From contig DATHGT010000361.1 of the NCBI GenBank assembly GCA_035317605.1, positions 1 through 19,178 on the forward strand: DNA of 19,178 bases. The letters run 5' to 3'. The notes under the pieces are model-generated. The model saw only the letters and a list, made by a program, of their open reading frames with translations. It did not search any database and was not told where the DNA came from. Below are positions 7,676-15,028 of the stretch, piece by piece (the stretch's first letter is position 1; every line of letters begins with the position of its first letter). The stretch is from DATHGT01 sp035317605 (lineage in GTDB: Bacteria; Methylomirabilota; Methylomirabilia; Rokubacteriales; CSP1-6). Position numbers and translations under genes: made by a program.

Positions 7676-8450
7676 CGAAGTCGGCCTCCAGGTAGCGGAA
7701 CAGCACGAGGCCGGCCGCCAGCACGATGCCCGTGGCCACGACCGTCGCGCCGACGACGCGGGCCTCGGGCAGCGCGCCGTCGAGGAGCAGCGCGCGATGG
7801 ATCTCCACGAGGCCGGCGGCCGGGTTCAAGAGGAAGAGCGGCTGCCAGCGCTCGGGGACATACGACAGCGGGTAAAAGGTCGGGGTGAGATAGAAGAGCG
7901 CCCGCAGCACCGCGGTCAGGATGTGCTCGACGTCGCGGAACAGCACGTTCACGCTCGCGGTCGCGAGGCCGAGCCCGGTGACACACGCGGTCGCGAGCAG
8001 CACGGCGCCCGGGAGGAACGCCATCTGAGGCGACAGTGGCACGCCGAGAGCGACCATGACGATCAGCAACACCACCAGCGATACGACGAAGTGGGCGAGG
8101 CTGGCGGCGATGGCGGCCAGCGGGATCAGCACGCGCGGCATCTGAACACGCTTGATCAGCGCCACCGACCGGACGAACGACCCGGTGGCGTTCACGAGCC
8201 CGGTCTGAAAAAAGGCCCAGGGCAGCAGGCCGGACAGCACGAACATCGGATAGCGCTCGATCTCGAGCCGCACCACGTGGCCGAACACGATGGTGAAGAT
8301 GAGGGTCATCAGCAGCGGATTCAGCACGAACCACAGCATGCCGAGCGTCGTCGTCTTGTAGCGCGCCGTCAGCTCCGCCCGCGCGAGGTTCAAGAAGAGG
8401 TCGCGCACCTCGGCGAACGACGCGTCCCGGGGGACGAGCCGGGCGCTCAC
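7662..8450 (-). CDS. wzm: Polysaccharide export ABC transporter permease (Wzm-like, ABC-2)
   Basis: A 262-residue inner-membrane protein of the ABC-2 glycan exporter family. A cytoplasmic amphipathic start (FLNLARAELTARYKTTTLGMLW at about 19-40) leads into about six membrane segments near 36-58, 66-86, 107-135, 143-166, 176-197 and 233-252. Family hallmarks are ARAELTARYK, MLWFVLNPLLM, the NVLFRDVEHIL segment at 168-178 and LFLLNP at 205-210. It would form the membrane channel for the lipid-linked glycan with the Wzt-like ATPase three genes downstream. I chose GTG at 8450 because it overlaps the upstream stop as GTGA, the arrangement used four times in this window. An ATG at 8498 would add 16 unremarkable residues and a 52-bp overlap. 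Confidence 0.9.
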   Translation of the reverse strand: MSARLVPRDASFAEVRDLFLNLARAELTARYKTTTLGMLWFVLNPLLMTLIFTIVFGHVVRLEIERYPMFVLSGLLPWAFFQTGLVNATGSFVRSVALIKRVQMPRVLIPLAAIAASLAHFVVSLVVLLIVMVALGVPLSPQMAFLPGAVLLATACVTGLGLATASVNVLFRDVEHILTAVLRALFYLTPTFYPLSYVPERWQPLFLLNPAAGLVEIHRALLLDGALPEARVVGATVVATGIVLAAGLVLFRYLEADFDDHV

Positions 8451-9502
8451 GAGGCCGAGGCCTGGACGGTGTCGGCGCCCCGAGACGGCGGTCTCCACCC
8501 CATCCGCCGGAAGAACGCGACGTACTCGTCCAGGATCGCGCGCGGATCCCAGTGGGCCATGAAATACTCCCGCGGCCGGTACCGGTCCCGATCGGCCAGC
8601 ACGCGCACCATGACCGCCCGGAAGTCTTCCGGAGCGGCCAGCTCACCGGTGACGCCGGGGACCACGAGATGCCGGCCTCCGCGGATGTTCGCGTTCACCA
8701 CGATCGGAAGCCCGGCGGCGACGCACTCCCACATCGCGGCCGGGTTCGACGTCGCGTCACCGGGATAGACGGCGATGCGCGAGCTCGTCAACAGCTCGAC
8801 GACGTCGCGCTCGTCCCAGTCCGACGTGGTGATGTGGGCGCCGTCGAGGTCGACGCTCCCCCTCGACACCGGATGGAAATGTCCGGTGAGCTCGGTTCCA
8901 CGCACGGCGTCCACCACCAGATCATGACGCTTGCCACGGTAGCACGCGGCCAGATAGACGAAGTCCCGCCGCTTCGGAGCGCTCCCCGGGCGGAACACGC
9001 CGGTGTTGACCACCGGCACGTACATCATCGACCGATCGTCGAGATATTCCTCGCTATCGACGAGATAGCACTCGGCCCCGGTGTTGTCGGGGCCATCCCG
9101 ACGCCGGCGGAGGCACGGAACGTGAACGCGAAAGCAGCGCCCGCCGAGGCGGTCGAGGATGGACCTGCCGTGCTCGCCGTAATTGAGGAAGAGGTCGGGG
9201 ACACCGTACCGATCCATGTACGCCGCGACGTCTTCCTCGTGGTAAAAGATGACGCGGAGAACGCCATTGGGCAGATACGAGGAACCGCGCTGGTCCGCGT
9301 AGTCCCAGAATTCGACGGTATCGGCCATCCCTTGATCGCGAAGGTGGAGGCCGATGGCCATGATGTGAAATCCCCAGCCGGCCGGCTGCTCGAAGAGCGA
9401 GAGACCGCGGCGGCGGGGCGGTAGCTCGTGACGTGCCCAGAACGCCGAGGCGTCCGAGGTCGTGACGACGGGAGCGCTGAAGTTGGCGATGACAACCTTC
9501 AT
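8447..9502 (-). CDS. Putative GT-B glycosyltransferase
   Basis: A 351-residue protein, first gene of the leftward unit. The N-terminus MKVVIANFSAPVVTTSDAS is a Rossmann-like start. The middle segment AYMDRYGVPDLFLNYGEHG and a cluster of arginines (CLRRRRDG) are not family-diagnostic. The C-terminal half is clearer: DFVYLAACYRGKRHDLVVDAV, then SSRIAVYPGDATSNPAAMWE followed directly by CVAAGLPIVVNANIRGG. This matches the nucleotide-binding loop and acidic residue of GT4-type enzymes. The ATG at 9502 fits the conserved start; the frame extends to 9550, but that would run over the divergent GT2 start at 9542. Only 39 bp separate the two divergent start codons. The stop overlaps the permease GTG. 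Glycosyltransferase assignment is likely, but weaker than for its neighbours. Confidence 0.7.
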   Translation of the reverse strand: MKVVIANFSAPVVTTSDASAFWARHELPPRRRGLSLFEQPAGWGFHIMAIGLHLRDQGMADTVEFWDYADQRGSSYLPNGVLRVIFYHEEDVAAYMDRYGVPDLFLNYGEHGRSILDRLGGRCFRVHVPCLRRRRDGPDNTGAECYLVDSEEYLDDRSMMYVPVVNTGVFRPGSAPKRRDFVYLAACYRGKRHDLVVDAVRGTELTGHFHPVSRGSVDLDGAHITTSDWDERDVVELLTSSRIAVYPGDATSNPAAMWECVAAGLPIVVNANIRGGRHLVVPGVTGELAAPEDFRAVMVRVLADRDRYRPREYFMAHWDPRAILDEYVAFFRRMGWRPPSRGADTVQASAS

Positions 9503-9541
9503 CGGGGTCGACCGGCCGGGCCCCACACGCGGCGGTCCGCG

Positions 9542-10372
9542 ATGACCCATCGTCCCGACGTCGGCGTGACCATCGTGGTCCCGCTCCTCCGCCAGCGGGA
9601 GTCCTGGCTCGCGCAGGCCGTCCGCTCGGCGCTCGGCCAGACCGTCTCCTGCGAGGTCATCGTCGTGACCTCATCGCTCACGCCGGTCTCGAACCTCGAG
9701 GTCCTGCACGCGAGCGCGCGCGACGTTCCCCATCGGCTCGTCATCACTCGTGAGGCGCGGCGGGGCTTCCCGGCGGCGATCAACACCGGGATCGCCCGGG
9801 CGACGGGCCGGCGCGTCGGGTTGCTGCTCTCGGACGATTGGCTCGAGCCGACGGCCGTCGAGGAGTGTGGCCGCCTCGACGCGGACATCGTCTCGAGCGG
9901 GCACACCGATTTCGCGGCCGACGGCACCACCCCGCTGTCTCATCTCAGTCGGACGCCCCTGCCCGGGGTCTACGAGAGACTGTCGAATCTCGAAGCGAAG
10001 GCGACGTATCTGACCCACTTCCTGCTCCTCGACAAGGCGGCGGTGCTGGCGGCCGGAGGGCTCGACGAGTCACTCGGGGACGCTCCCGGGATCGACGACT
10101 ACGACCTCATCTGGACGCTGCTCGAGCGCGGCGCCAGTGTCGCGCTGACCGGGCGCCCGCTCTACAACTACCGCGTCCACCATGGCGAGCGGCTCACGCA
10201 CCGCGACCGGGAAGAGCAGCTCCACGTGCTGGGGCGCATCCTCGACAAGCATCGGCTCACCGGCGAGGACCGGGAGCGCACGATCCATCAGCACGGCCGC
10301 TGGCTCGGCCGTCCGGAGGACGTCGTCGCCGCGGAATTGTCGAGCGGCGGCCGCGATCGAAGGTCTCCGTGA
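9542..10372 (+). CDS. Family 2 glycosyltransferase
   Basis: A 276-residue GT-A enzyme. The GT2 opening is VGVTIVVPLLRQRESWLAQAVRSALGQT. ARRGFPAAINTGIARATGRRVGLLLSDDWLEP follows, with the metal-binding SDD at residues 97-99. The late motif DAPGIDDYDLIWTLLERGASVAL carries the expected acidic pair that acts as catalytic base. A closing RPLYNYRVHHGERLTH stretch is typical of small GT2 enzymes in envelope clusters. It is the first gene of the rightward unit. Its TGA overlaps the next gene's GTG. The ATG at 9542 is chosen over in-frame upstream codons that would overlap the divergent gene. A short hairpin (5-bp stem, 4-nt loop, 9528-9541) directly abuts the start codon, and no Shine-Dalgarno is seen. 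Confidence 0.86.
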   Translation: MTHRPDVGVTIVVPLLRQRESWLAQAVRSALGQTVSCEVIVVTSSLTPVSNLEVLHASARDVPHRLVITREARRGFPAAINTGIARATGRRVGLLLSDDWLEPTAVEECGRLDADIVSSGHTDFAADGTTPLSHLSRTPLPGVYERLSNLEAKATYLTHFLLLDKAAVLAAGGLDESLGDAPGIDDYDLIWTLLERGASVALTGRPLYNYRVHHGERLTHRDREEQLHVLGRILDKHRLTGEDRERTIHQHGRWLGRPEDVVAAELSSGGRDRRSP

Positions 10373-11742
10373 GACGCAGCGCTCCGGTCGAGGCCTGGGT
10401 CGCCAAGGGACTCCCTCGACGGAGCTACTTCGCGCACGAGGTCGTCTGGCTCACCAAGCAGTATCCCGACACGTTCCTCCAGCTGGAACGCCGCGGGATC
10501 GGCGAGGACGCCGTGGTGCAGGGGACGGCGTATCAACTGAACCTCTATGCCCGCGACGTGGAGGCCTTCCCCGACGTGCTGTTCTCGGATCCCACCGTCA
10601 ACTGGCATCGGCAGCAGCTCGGTCGGAAGGGCCTCGTCGCAGCCGCCGGGCTCTACGAGCAGGATGGCCGGCTGTTCGTCATCCTCATGCAGTCGGATCT
10701 CTGCCAGCAGGTGTCCCGGCACCCCGCACTCCGGCAGCGCTGCAAGACGCGGCTGGACAATCGCTTCGGCGACTGGCCGACGCTGCTGTTCAACGCGGTG
10801 CTCGACTTCGCGCGGGCGCGGGGTCTCGGCGCCGTCTTCACCCCGACCGCGGCACAGATCCTCACCGGCATCACACGATCCGTAGACCCGGCACTGTTCA
10901 GACGCATCTACGATGGGCCTCCGCGCCGGTATTCGTGCCGCCTCACCCGCGTCGGGGGGGCCGAGTACTGGGCGGTGACGCCCTCGGATGTCGGTGATCG
11001 CCTGGTCCCCCTGGAGGCCACCGCCGCCTCCGTCGACCCGACACCGCCCTCCCGCCCGACGATCTGCCTGTTCCACGACACCGAGGCCGACGTCGACACC
11101 GCGGTGCCCAGACCGCAGTGTCACGCCAATCTCGTCCGGATGCTCGCCCTCGAGGCTGAGCGCGGCGTCCGCGCGACGTACAACATCCTCGGAACGCTGT
11201 TCGCCGAGACGCAGGACATGGTGGCCGCGCACGGTCATGCGCTCGGCTTCCACACGTACGACCACGCGCCGGACGGCGTGGACCAGCTCCCTCGAGTGCG
11301 CCGGCTCGATCTGCAGGTCCGCGGGTATCGACCGGCCCGCTCCCTCTTGACGCCGGAGGTGACCGACTACCGGCTCTCCTACTTCAACTTCGAATGGCTC
11401 CTCTGCTCGGCGAAGACGCTCGGCTTCGATCGCCCCCGGATCGAGGGGGGCATCGTCAAGATTCCCGTTCACCTGGACGACTACGGTCTGCATACGGGCG
11501 AGCTGACCTATCCGGTGTGGATGGAGCGCCTCCGGCGCCTGCTCGCCACCCGTCGATTCGTCGCCATCGGCCTGCACGACTGTTACGGTCACCACTGGCT
11601 CGATCGCTTCGGTGAGTTCCTCGTGGAGCTCGGCGGGGCCGGCACATTCAAGACCTGTGACGACATCGCCGACGAGATGTTCCTCGCCACCGACGGGTCC
11701 GCGCGGCCGAACGTGTCGTCGCGTGCCATGGAGCTGGCGTAG
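10369..11742 (+). CDS. Two-domain protein: unrecognised N-terminal domain plus NodB/CE4-like polysaccharide deacetylase domain
   Basis: A 457-residue protein. Residues about 225-450 look like the NodB homology (CE4) fold. ICLFHDTEADVD carries a candidate metal/catalytic D237, GFHTYDH gives the zinc-binding HxxxH (H295, H299), VRGYRPAR resembles the family's RxPxR-type motif 3, and IGLHDCYGHHW gives a C-terminal histidine (H403). CE4 enzymes remove N- or O-acetyl groups from sugars. Here the first motif is HDTEAD instead of the usual TFDDG, so activity is not assured. Residues 1-220 are a separate domain I do not recognise. It has SYFAHEVVWLTKQYPD, NWHRQQLGRKGLV and LLFNAVLDFARARGLGAVF, the last loosely like an acyltransferase helix-strand. 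No signal peptide is visible, so it probably acts in the cytoplasm on a precursor. GTG at 10369 overlaps the GT2 stop as GTGA. Confidence 0.72.
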   Translation: MRRSAPVEAWVAKGLPRRSYFAHEVVWLTKQYPDTFLQLERRGIGEDAVVQGTAYQLNLYARDVEAFPDVLFSDPTVNWHRQQLGRKGLVAAAGLYEQDGRLFVILMQSDLCQQVSRHPALRQRCKTRLDNRFGDWPTLLFNAVLDFARARGLGAVFTPTAAQILTGITRSVDPALFRRIYDGPPRRYSCRLTRVGGAEYWAVTPSDVGDRLVPLEATAASVDPTPPSRPTICLFHDTEADVDTAVPRPQCHANLVRMLALEAERGVRATYNILGTLFAETQDMVAAHGHALGFHTYDHAPDGVDQLPRVRRLDLQVRGYRPARSLLTPEVTDYRLSYFNFEWLLCSAKTLGFDRPRIEGGIVKIPVHLDDYGLHTGELTYPVWMERLRRLLATRRFVAIGLHDCYGHHWLDRFGEFLVELGGAGTFKTCDDIADEMFLATDGSARPNVSSRAMELA

Positions 11743-11769
11743 TACATCCCAGGCCCCAGTGACGTGTCA

Positions 11770-13035
11770 ATGTCGTTCTCACCATCGACGCATGACGGCG
11801 ACCCCGATGATTCACGAGAGGGCACGCGTGCCCTAGTGCTCCAGGACCAGGACATCGTCTGCCTCTCCTCCATCGACTGGGATTTCAACTGGCAGGGACA
11901 CCAGCAGATCATGTCCATGCTGGCGGAGGCGGGCAATCGCGTGCTCTTCGTGGAAAACACGGGGGTGCGCCGCCCGCGCCTCGACGAGCTGAGCCGGATC
12001 CGGCACCGCTTCGCTCGCTGGCGGAGGAGTCCGGGGGGATTCCGTCAGGAAGCCCCGAACCTGCACGTGTTCTCACCGCTGATCGTGCCGTGGCCGTACT
12101 CGCGCGTCGCCCGGCGTATCAATCGCGCCCTGCTCTTGTGGGCGATCCGCCGATGGATGCGCCGCATGAAGTTCAGGACGCCGATCGTCTGGACCTTCCT
12201 GCCCACGCCGCTGACCCGCGAGGTGCTGTGGGCACTGGCGCCGCAGCTCAGCATCTATTACTGCGTCGACGATCTGGCCTCGAGCTCGCCCGCGGCGCGC
12301 CGGATTCGGCGAACCGAAGAGAGACTCTTCGGGGAAGTCGATCTCGTGTTCGTCACGGCCGAAAATCTTCGGACCCTGGCCCTCTCATTTTCCGACCGGG
12401 TGCACGTGTTTCCCTTCGGCGTCGACTACCCGCCGTTCGAAGCCGCCCGGACCGATGGATCGACGCCGCCTGCCGATCTCGCCGTCCTCCCCCGACCGGT
12501 CGTCGGCTACCTCGGAGCCATCCATCGGTGGATCGACCAAGCCCTGCTCGCCGAGACAGCCCGGCGTCTCCCGGAGGTGACGTTTGCGCTCGTCGGTCCT
12601 CGGCACACGGAGGTCGGCCTCCTCGCCGGCTGCGCCAACGTCCGTTTCTTGGGATCGTGCTCGCATGCGGAGGTGCCCCGGTATCTCAAGGCGTTCGACG
12701 TCGCGCTCATCCCGTACCGGCTCACGGAGTACACGGCGAGCGTGTATCCGACCAAGCTGAACGAATATCTGGCGATGGGTCTGCCCGTGGTCGCCACGGC
12801 CCTGCCCGAGATCGTGCGATTCAATGCCGAGTACGGGAACGTCGTCACGGTGGGCGGGACGACGGACGAATTCGTGGCGGGCGTCCGTGCGGCGCTCGCC
12901 GCCTCGCGACCGGTGGAGATTGCCCGCCGCATCGCCGTGGCCCAGACCAACGACTGGAAGGCTCGCGTCGCCGCGATGTCCGCGCTGATCGAAGCCCGCC
13001 TGGCGCAGCGTCGGCGCAGCGCGGAGACGGGTTGA
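11770..13035 (+). CDS. TuaH-like GT-B glycosyltransferase
   Basis: A 421-residue glycosyltransferase. It has the start IVCLSSIDWDFNWQGHQQIMSMLAEAGNRVLFVENTG and the middle element LSIYYCVDDLASSSPAARR followed by EVDLVFVTAENL. Both are characteristic of the TuaH/WsaF-like group. The C-terminal Rossmann domain has VVGYLGAIHRWID, then YPTKLNEYLAMGLPVVATALPE, the nucleotide-sugar binding loop with the conserved acidic residue. It would add a sugar to the glycan on the cytoplasmic face. The start is uncertain. ATG at 11770 or GTG at 11764 gives an N-terminal stretch (SPSTHDGDPDDSREGTRA) that looks non-conserved. GTG at 11836, just after a 16-bp palindrome, would begin directly before the conserved part. 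It follows the deacetylase gene by 27 bp. Confidence 0.83.
   Translation: MSFSPSTHDGDPDDSREGTRALVLQDQDIVCLSSIDWDFNWQGHQQIMSMLAEAGNRVLFVENTGVRRPRLDELSRIRHRFARWRRSPGGFRQEAPNLHVFSPLIVPWPYSRVARRINRALLLWAIRRWMRRMKFRTPIVWTFLPTPLTREVLWALAPQLSIYYCVDDLASSSPAARRIRRTEERLFGEVDLVFVTAENLRTLALSFSDRVHVFPFGVDYPPFEAARTDGSTPPADLAVLPRPVVGYLGAIHRWIDQALLAETARRLPEVTFALVGPRHTEVGLLAGCANVRFLGSCSHAEVPRYLKAFDVALIPYRLTEYTASVYPTKLNEYLAMGLPVVATALPEIVRFNAEYGNVVTVGGTTDEFVAGVRAALAASRPVEIARRIAVAQTNDWKARVAAMSALIEARLAQRRRSAETG
11819..11834. promoter_or_regulatory. Perfect 16-bp palindrome, possible operator
   Basis: AGGGCACGCGTGCCCT reads identically on both strands. It lies 2 bp before the in-frame GTG at 11836, an alternative start of the TuaH-like gene. 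If translation starts there, the palindrome sits in a 93-bp spacer after the deacetylase gene and could bind a dimeric regulator or form a hairpin over the ribosome site. If translation starts at 11770, it is internal to the coding region and may have no role. The symmetry is seen; the function is inference. Confidence 0.3.
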
Positions 13036-13169
13036 GCGCGTGGCGACCGGCCGCCGCGCACGACGTGATAGACTCGGCCCCACACGCGAATCACGTTCAT
13101 GTCTTCTTCCATCTTCCCCGGCCGCATCCCTCCGATGACCCTCCGCTCGTTCAGGACGGACCGATCGAG

Positions 13170-14480
13170 GTGACCCCGAGCAGGGAGCGAGCACACGACG
13201 GTCCGGCGCGGGTCGCGTACCTCGTGAGCCGATATCCCGCGGCGTCTCACACCTTCATTCGGCGTGAGGTCGCCGCCCTGCGTCGCTGCGGCATCGTCGT
13301 CCAGACCTTCAGCATTCGTCGGCCCGCGCCGGAAGAACGGCAAGCCACGGCCGATCGTCACGAGTTCGAGCGTACGTGGTACGTCCTGCCGACGAATCCC
13401 CTTCGGCTCCTCGCCGCCCACGGGCTGGCGCTGGTCCGCACGCCGCTTCGCTACGCCGCGACGCTCCGCGAGGCGCTGCGTCACCGGGTCCCCGGCGTCA
13501 AGGCGCTCGCCTCCGCGCTGTCCTATTTCGCGCAAGCGATTCTCCTGGCGTGCGAGCTGCGTCGAGGGGGCCACGATCATCTGCACAATCACTTCGCGAA
13601 TGGCGGCGGCACCGTGGGATACCTCGCGACCAGATACCTCGGGATTCCCTGGAGCCTGACCCTCCACGGGACGTCGGAGTTCGATTACCCTTTCATGCTG
13701 CTTCTGCCGGAAAAGATCCGCGCCGCGACGTTCGTGGCCTGCGTGTCGCATTTCGGTCGCGCGCAGGCGATGCGCCTCGTCGAACCCGAGCAGTGGCACA
13801 AGCTCTCCGTGGTCCGGTGCGGCATCGAACTCGACCGCCTTCCCGAACGGCAGCCACCTGCGGATGGCGCGCTCCTGCGGGTGGTGAGCGTCGGCCGGCT
13901 CTCTCCGGAAAAAGGCTACGTGGGTCTGGTCGCCGCGTTCGCCAAGGTGATCGAGCGCGGCACGCGAGCCGAGCTTCGCCTGATCGGAGACGGCCAGGAG
14001 CGCGCCCGGATCGAGCAAGAGATCCGTCGGCATCGGCTCGAATCGTCCTGCACGCTGCTCGGGCGTCTGCCCGAGCCCGACGTCTTGCGCGAAGTGGCCC
14101 GCGCGGATGTCTTCGTCCTGCCAAGCTTCATGGAGGGCCTGCCTGTCGTGCTGATGGAGGCCCTGGGCCTGAAGGTGCCCGTGATCGCGCCCTGCGTCGC
14201 CGGCATCCCCGAGCTTGTGGAACACGGCAAGACCGGGCTCTTGTTCAGCCCGGCCAACTGGGACGAGCTCACCGAACACATCCTGACACTGCTCAACGAT
14301 GGGCATCTCCGCGAGCGGCTTGCCGAGGCCGGACGCGCCCGGATCGAGGCCGGCTTCGACGCCACCCGTGTCGTCGAGCCGCTCCGCCTGAAATTTTCGG
14401 CGCGAGGGAGGGCCGCGTCCCCGGTGCCGGCGGTCGATCAATCACCTCCGGCCGACGCCCTCATGACCCGTCAACCGTGA
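13170..14480 (+). CDS. Family 4 glycosyltransferase (WcaL/AmsK-like)
   Basis: A 436-residue GT4 enzyme. It begins with VAYLVSRYPAASHTFIRREV (15-34), the signature of colanic acid/amylovoran WcaL-type enzymes. It continues with HNHFANGGG at 139-147, LTLHGTSEFDY at 164-173 and CVSHFGRAQAM, then VSVGRLSPEKG at 239-249 at the domain junction. The catalytic and nucleotide-binding EX7E follows as EGLPVVLME at 322-330. Every hallmark of a retaining GT4 is intact. The start is uncertain. GTG at 13170 has AGGACGG upstream at a workable distance and places the conserved strand near the N-terminus. TTG at 13032 (TTGA overlap with the previous stop) and GTG at 13065 are in-frame alternatives that would fill the 134-bp gap. 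The stop overlaps the next gene as GTGA. Confidence 0.92.
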   Translation: MTPSRERAHDGPARVAYLVSRYPAASHTFIRREVAALRRCGIVVQTFSIRRPAPEERQATADRHEFERTWYVLPTNPLRLLAAHGLALVRTPLRYAATLREALRHRVPGVKALASALSYFAQAILLACELRRGGHDHLHNHFANGGGTVGYLATRYLGIPWSLTLHGTSEFDYPFMLLLPEKIRAATFVACVSHFGRAQAMRLVEPEQWHKLSVVRCGIELDRLPERQPPADGALLRVVSVGRLSPEKGYVGLVAAFAKVIERGTRAELRLIGDGQERARIEQEIRRHRLESSCTLLGRLPEPDVLREVARADVFVLPSFMEGLPVVLMEALGLKVPVIAPCVAGIPELVEHGKTGLLFSPANWDELTEHILTLLNDGHLRERLAEAGRARIEAGFDATRVVEPLRLKFSARGRAASPVPAVDQSPPADALMTRQP

Positions 14481-15028
14481 AGGCGCTGCTCTGGATCGCG
14501 TTGGTGATTCCGGCTCTCGTGGCGGACATCGTGGCCTATATCGCGGCTCCGTTCCTTGGACTCCTCGTGAACGATCGTGGCCGGCTTCCGGTCTGGCTTC
14601 GCTGGTTCGAAACTCCCGACAACACGGCGTTCGGAGATCCCGGACACCAGGAGCGCTGGAGCCGCCGACCGCTGTACCCCCGCTTCGTCGCCTGGTTCTG
14701 GCGGAACAAGGCGTACACGTTTTCGACCGAAATCCTGGGCGCCAGGACCCGCGGACCCGTCACGGCGTTCGGCAATCCGTCGATTGGCGATCGTCCGCTG
14801 GTCGAAGGATGGTGCCTGTGGCGTGCTCCGGAAGGCTACTGGCAGCTCTACATCGTCCGGCGGTGGGGATATGGGTTCTTCCTGCGGATGAATCTCGGCT
14901 GGAAACTCTGGGATCTCCCCGACGGGCCCAACTCCGGACAGTATGTCTTTTCCGTGAACCCGATCCGGAGAATCAGATCATTCGCCTCAGGGCGCCGGCG
15001 GCAAGAGATGGCGGCCATTTCAAAGTAG
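14477..15028 (+). CDS. Small membrane-anchored protein resembling a phage-associated family (DUF7338-like)
   Basis: A 183-residue protein. Residues 2-36 are strongly hydrophobic (LLWIALVIPALVADIVAYIA and APFLGLLV), suggesting one or two membrane segments. The rest is rich in tryptophan and tyrosine: LPVWLRWFETPDNTAFGDPG, FVAWFWRNKAYTFSTEILG, then GYWQLYIVRRWGYGFFLRMNLGWKL and QYVFSVNPIRRIRSF. From memory, the order membrane start, W.RWF.TPDN, W.WRN.AY.F, .R..LGWKL and SVNP resembles small proteins of unknown function in tailed phages (DUF7338-like). I cannot verify this by search. The GTG at 14477 overlaps the GT4 stop as GTGA, so it is translated with the glycan genes. Its 3' end overlaps the opposite-strand GT9 gene by 56 bp. 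No catalytic motif is visible. Confidence 0.68.
   Translation: MKALLWIALVIPALVADIVAYIAAPFLGLLVNDRGRLPVWLRWFETPDNTAFGDPGHQERWSRRPLYPRFVAWFWRNKAYTFSTEILGARTRGPVTAFGNPSIGDRPLVEGWCLWRAPEGYWQLYIVRRWGYGFFLRMNLGWKLWDLPDGPNSGQYVFSVNPIRRIRSFASGRRRQEMAAISK

Noticed and set aside
12090..13169. An N-terminal extension of the WcaL-like GT4 gene back to 12090
   Set aside because: The extension lies over the TuaH-like gene in another frame and has an Arg/Pro-rich composition. Conserved GT4 sequence begins only after 13200.
13036..13169. A promoter before the WcaL-like gene (TAGACT at 13069-13074 as a -10)
   Set aside because: There is no -35-like hexamer at 16-18 nt upstream; the nearest TTGAGC at 13032 is about 31 nt away. 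The gap may instead be coding from an earlier TTG or GTG start.
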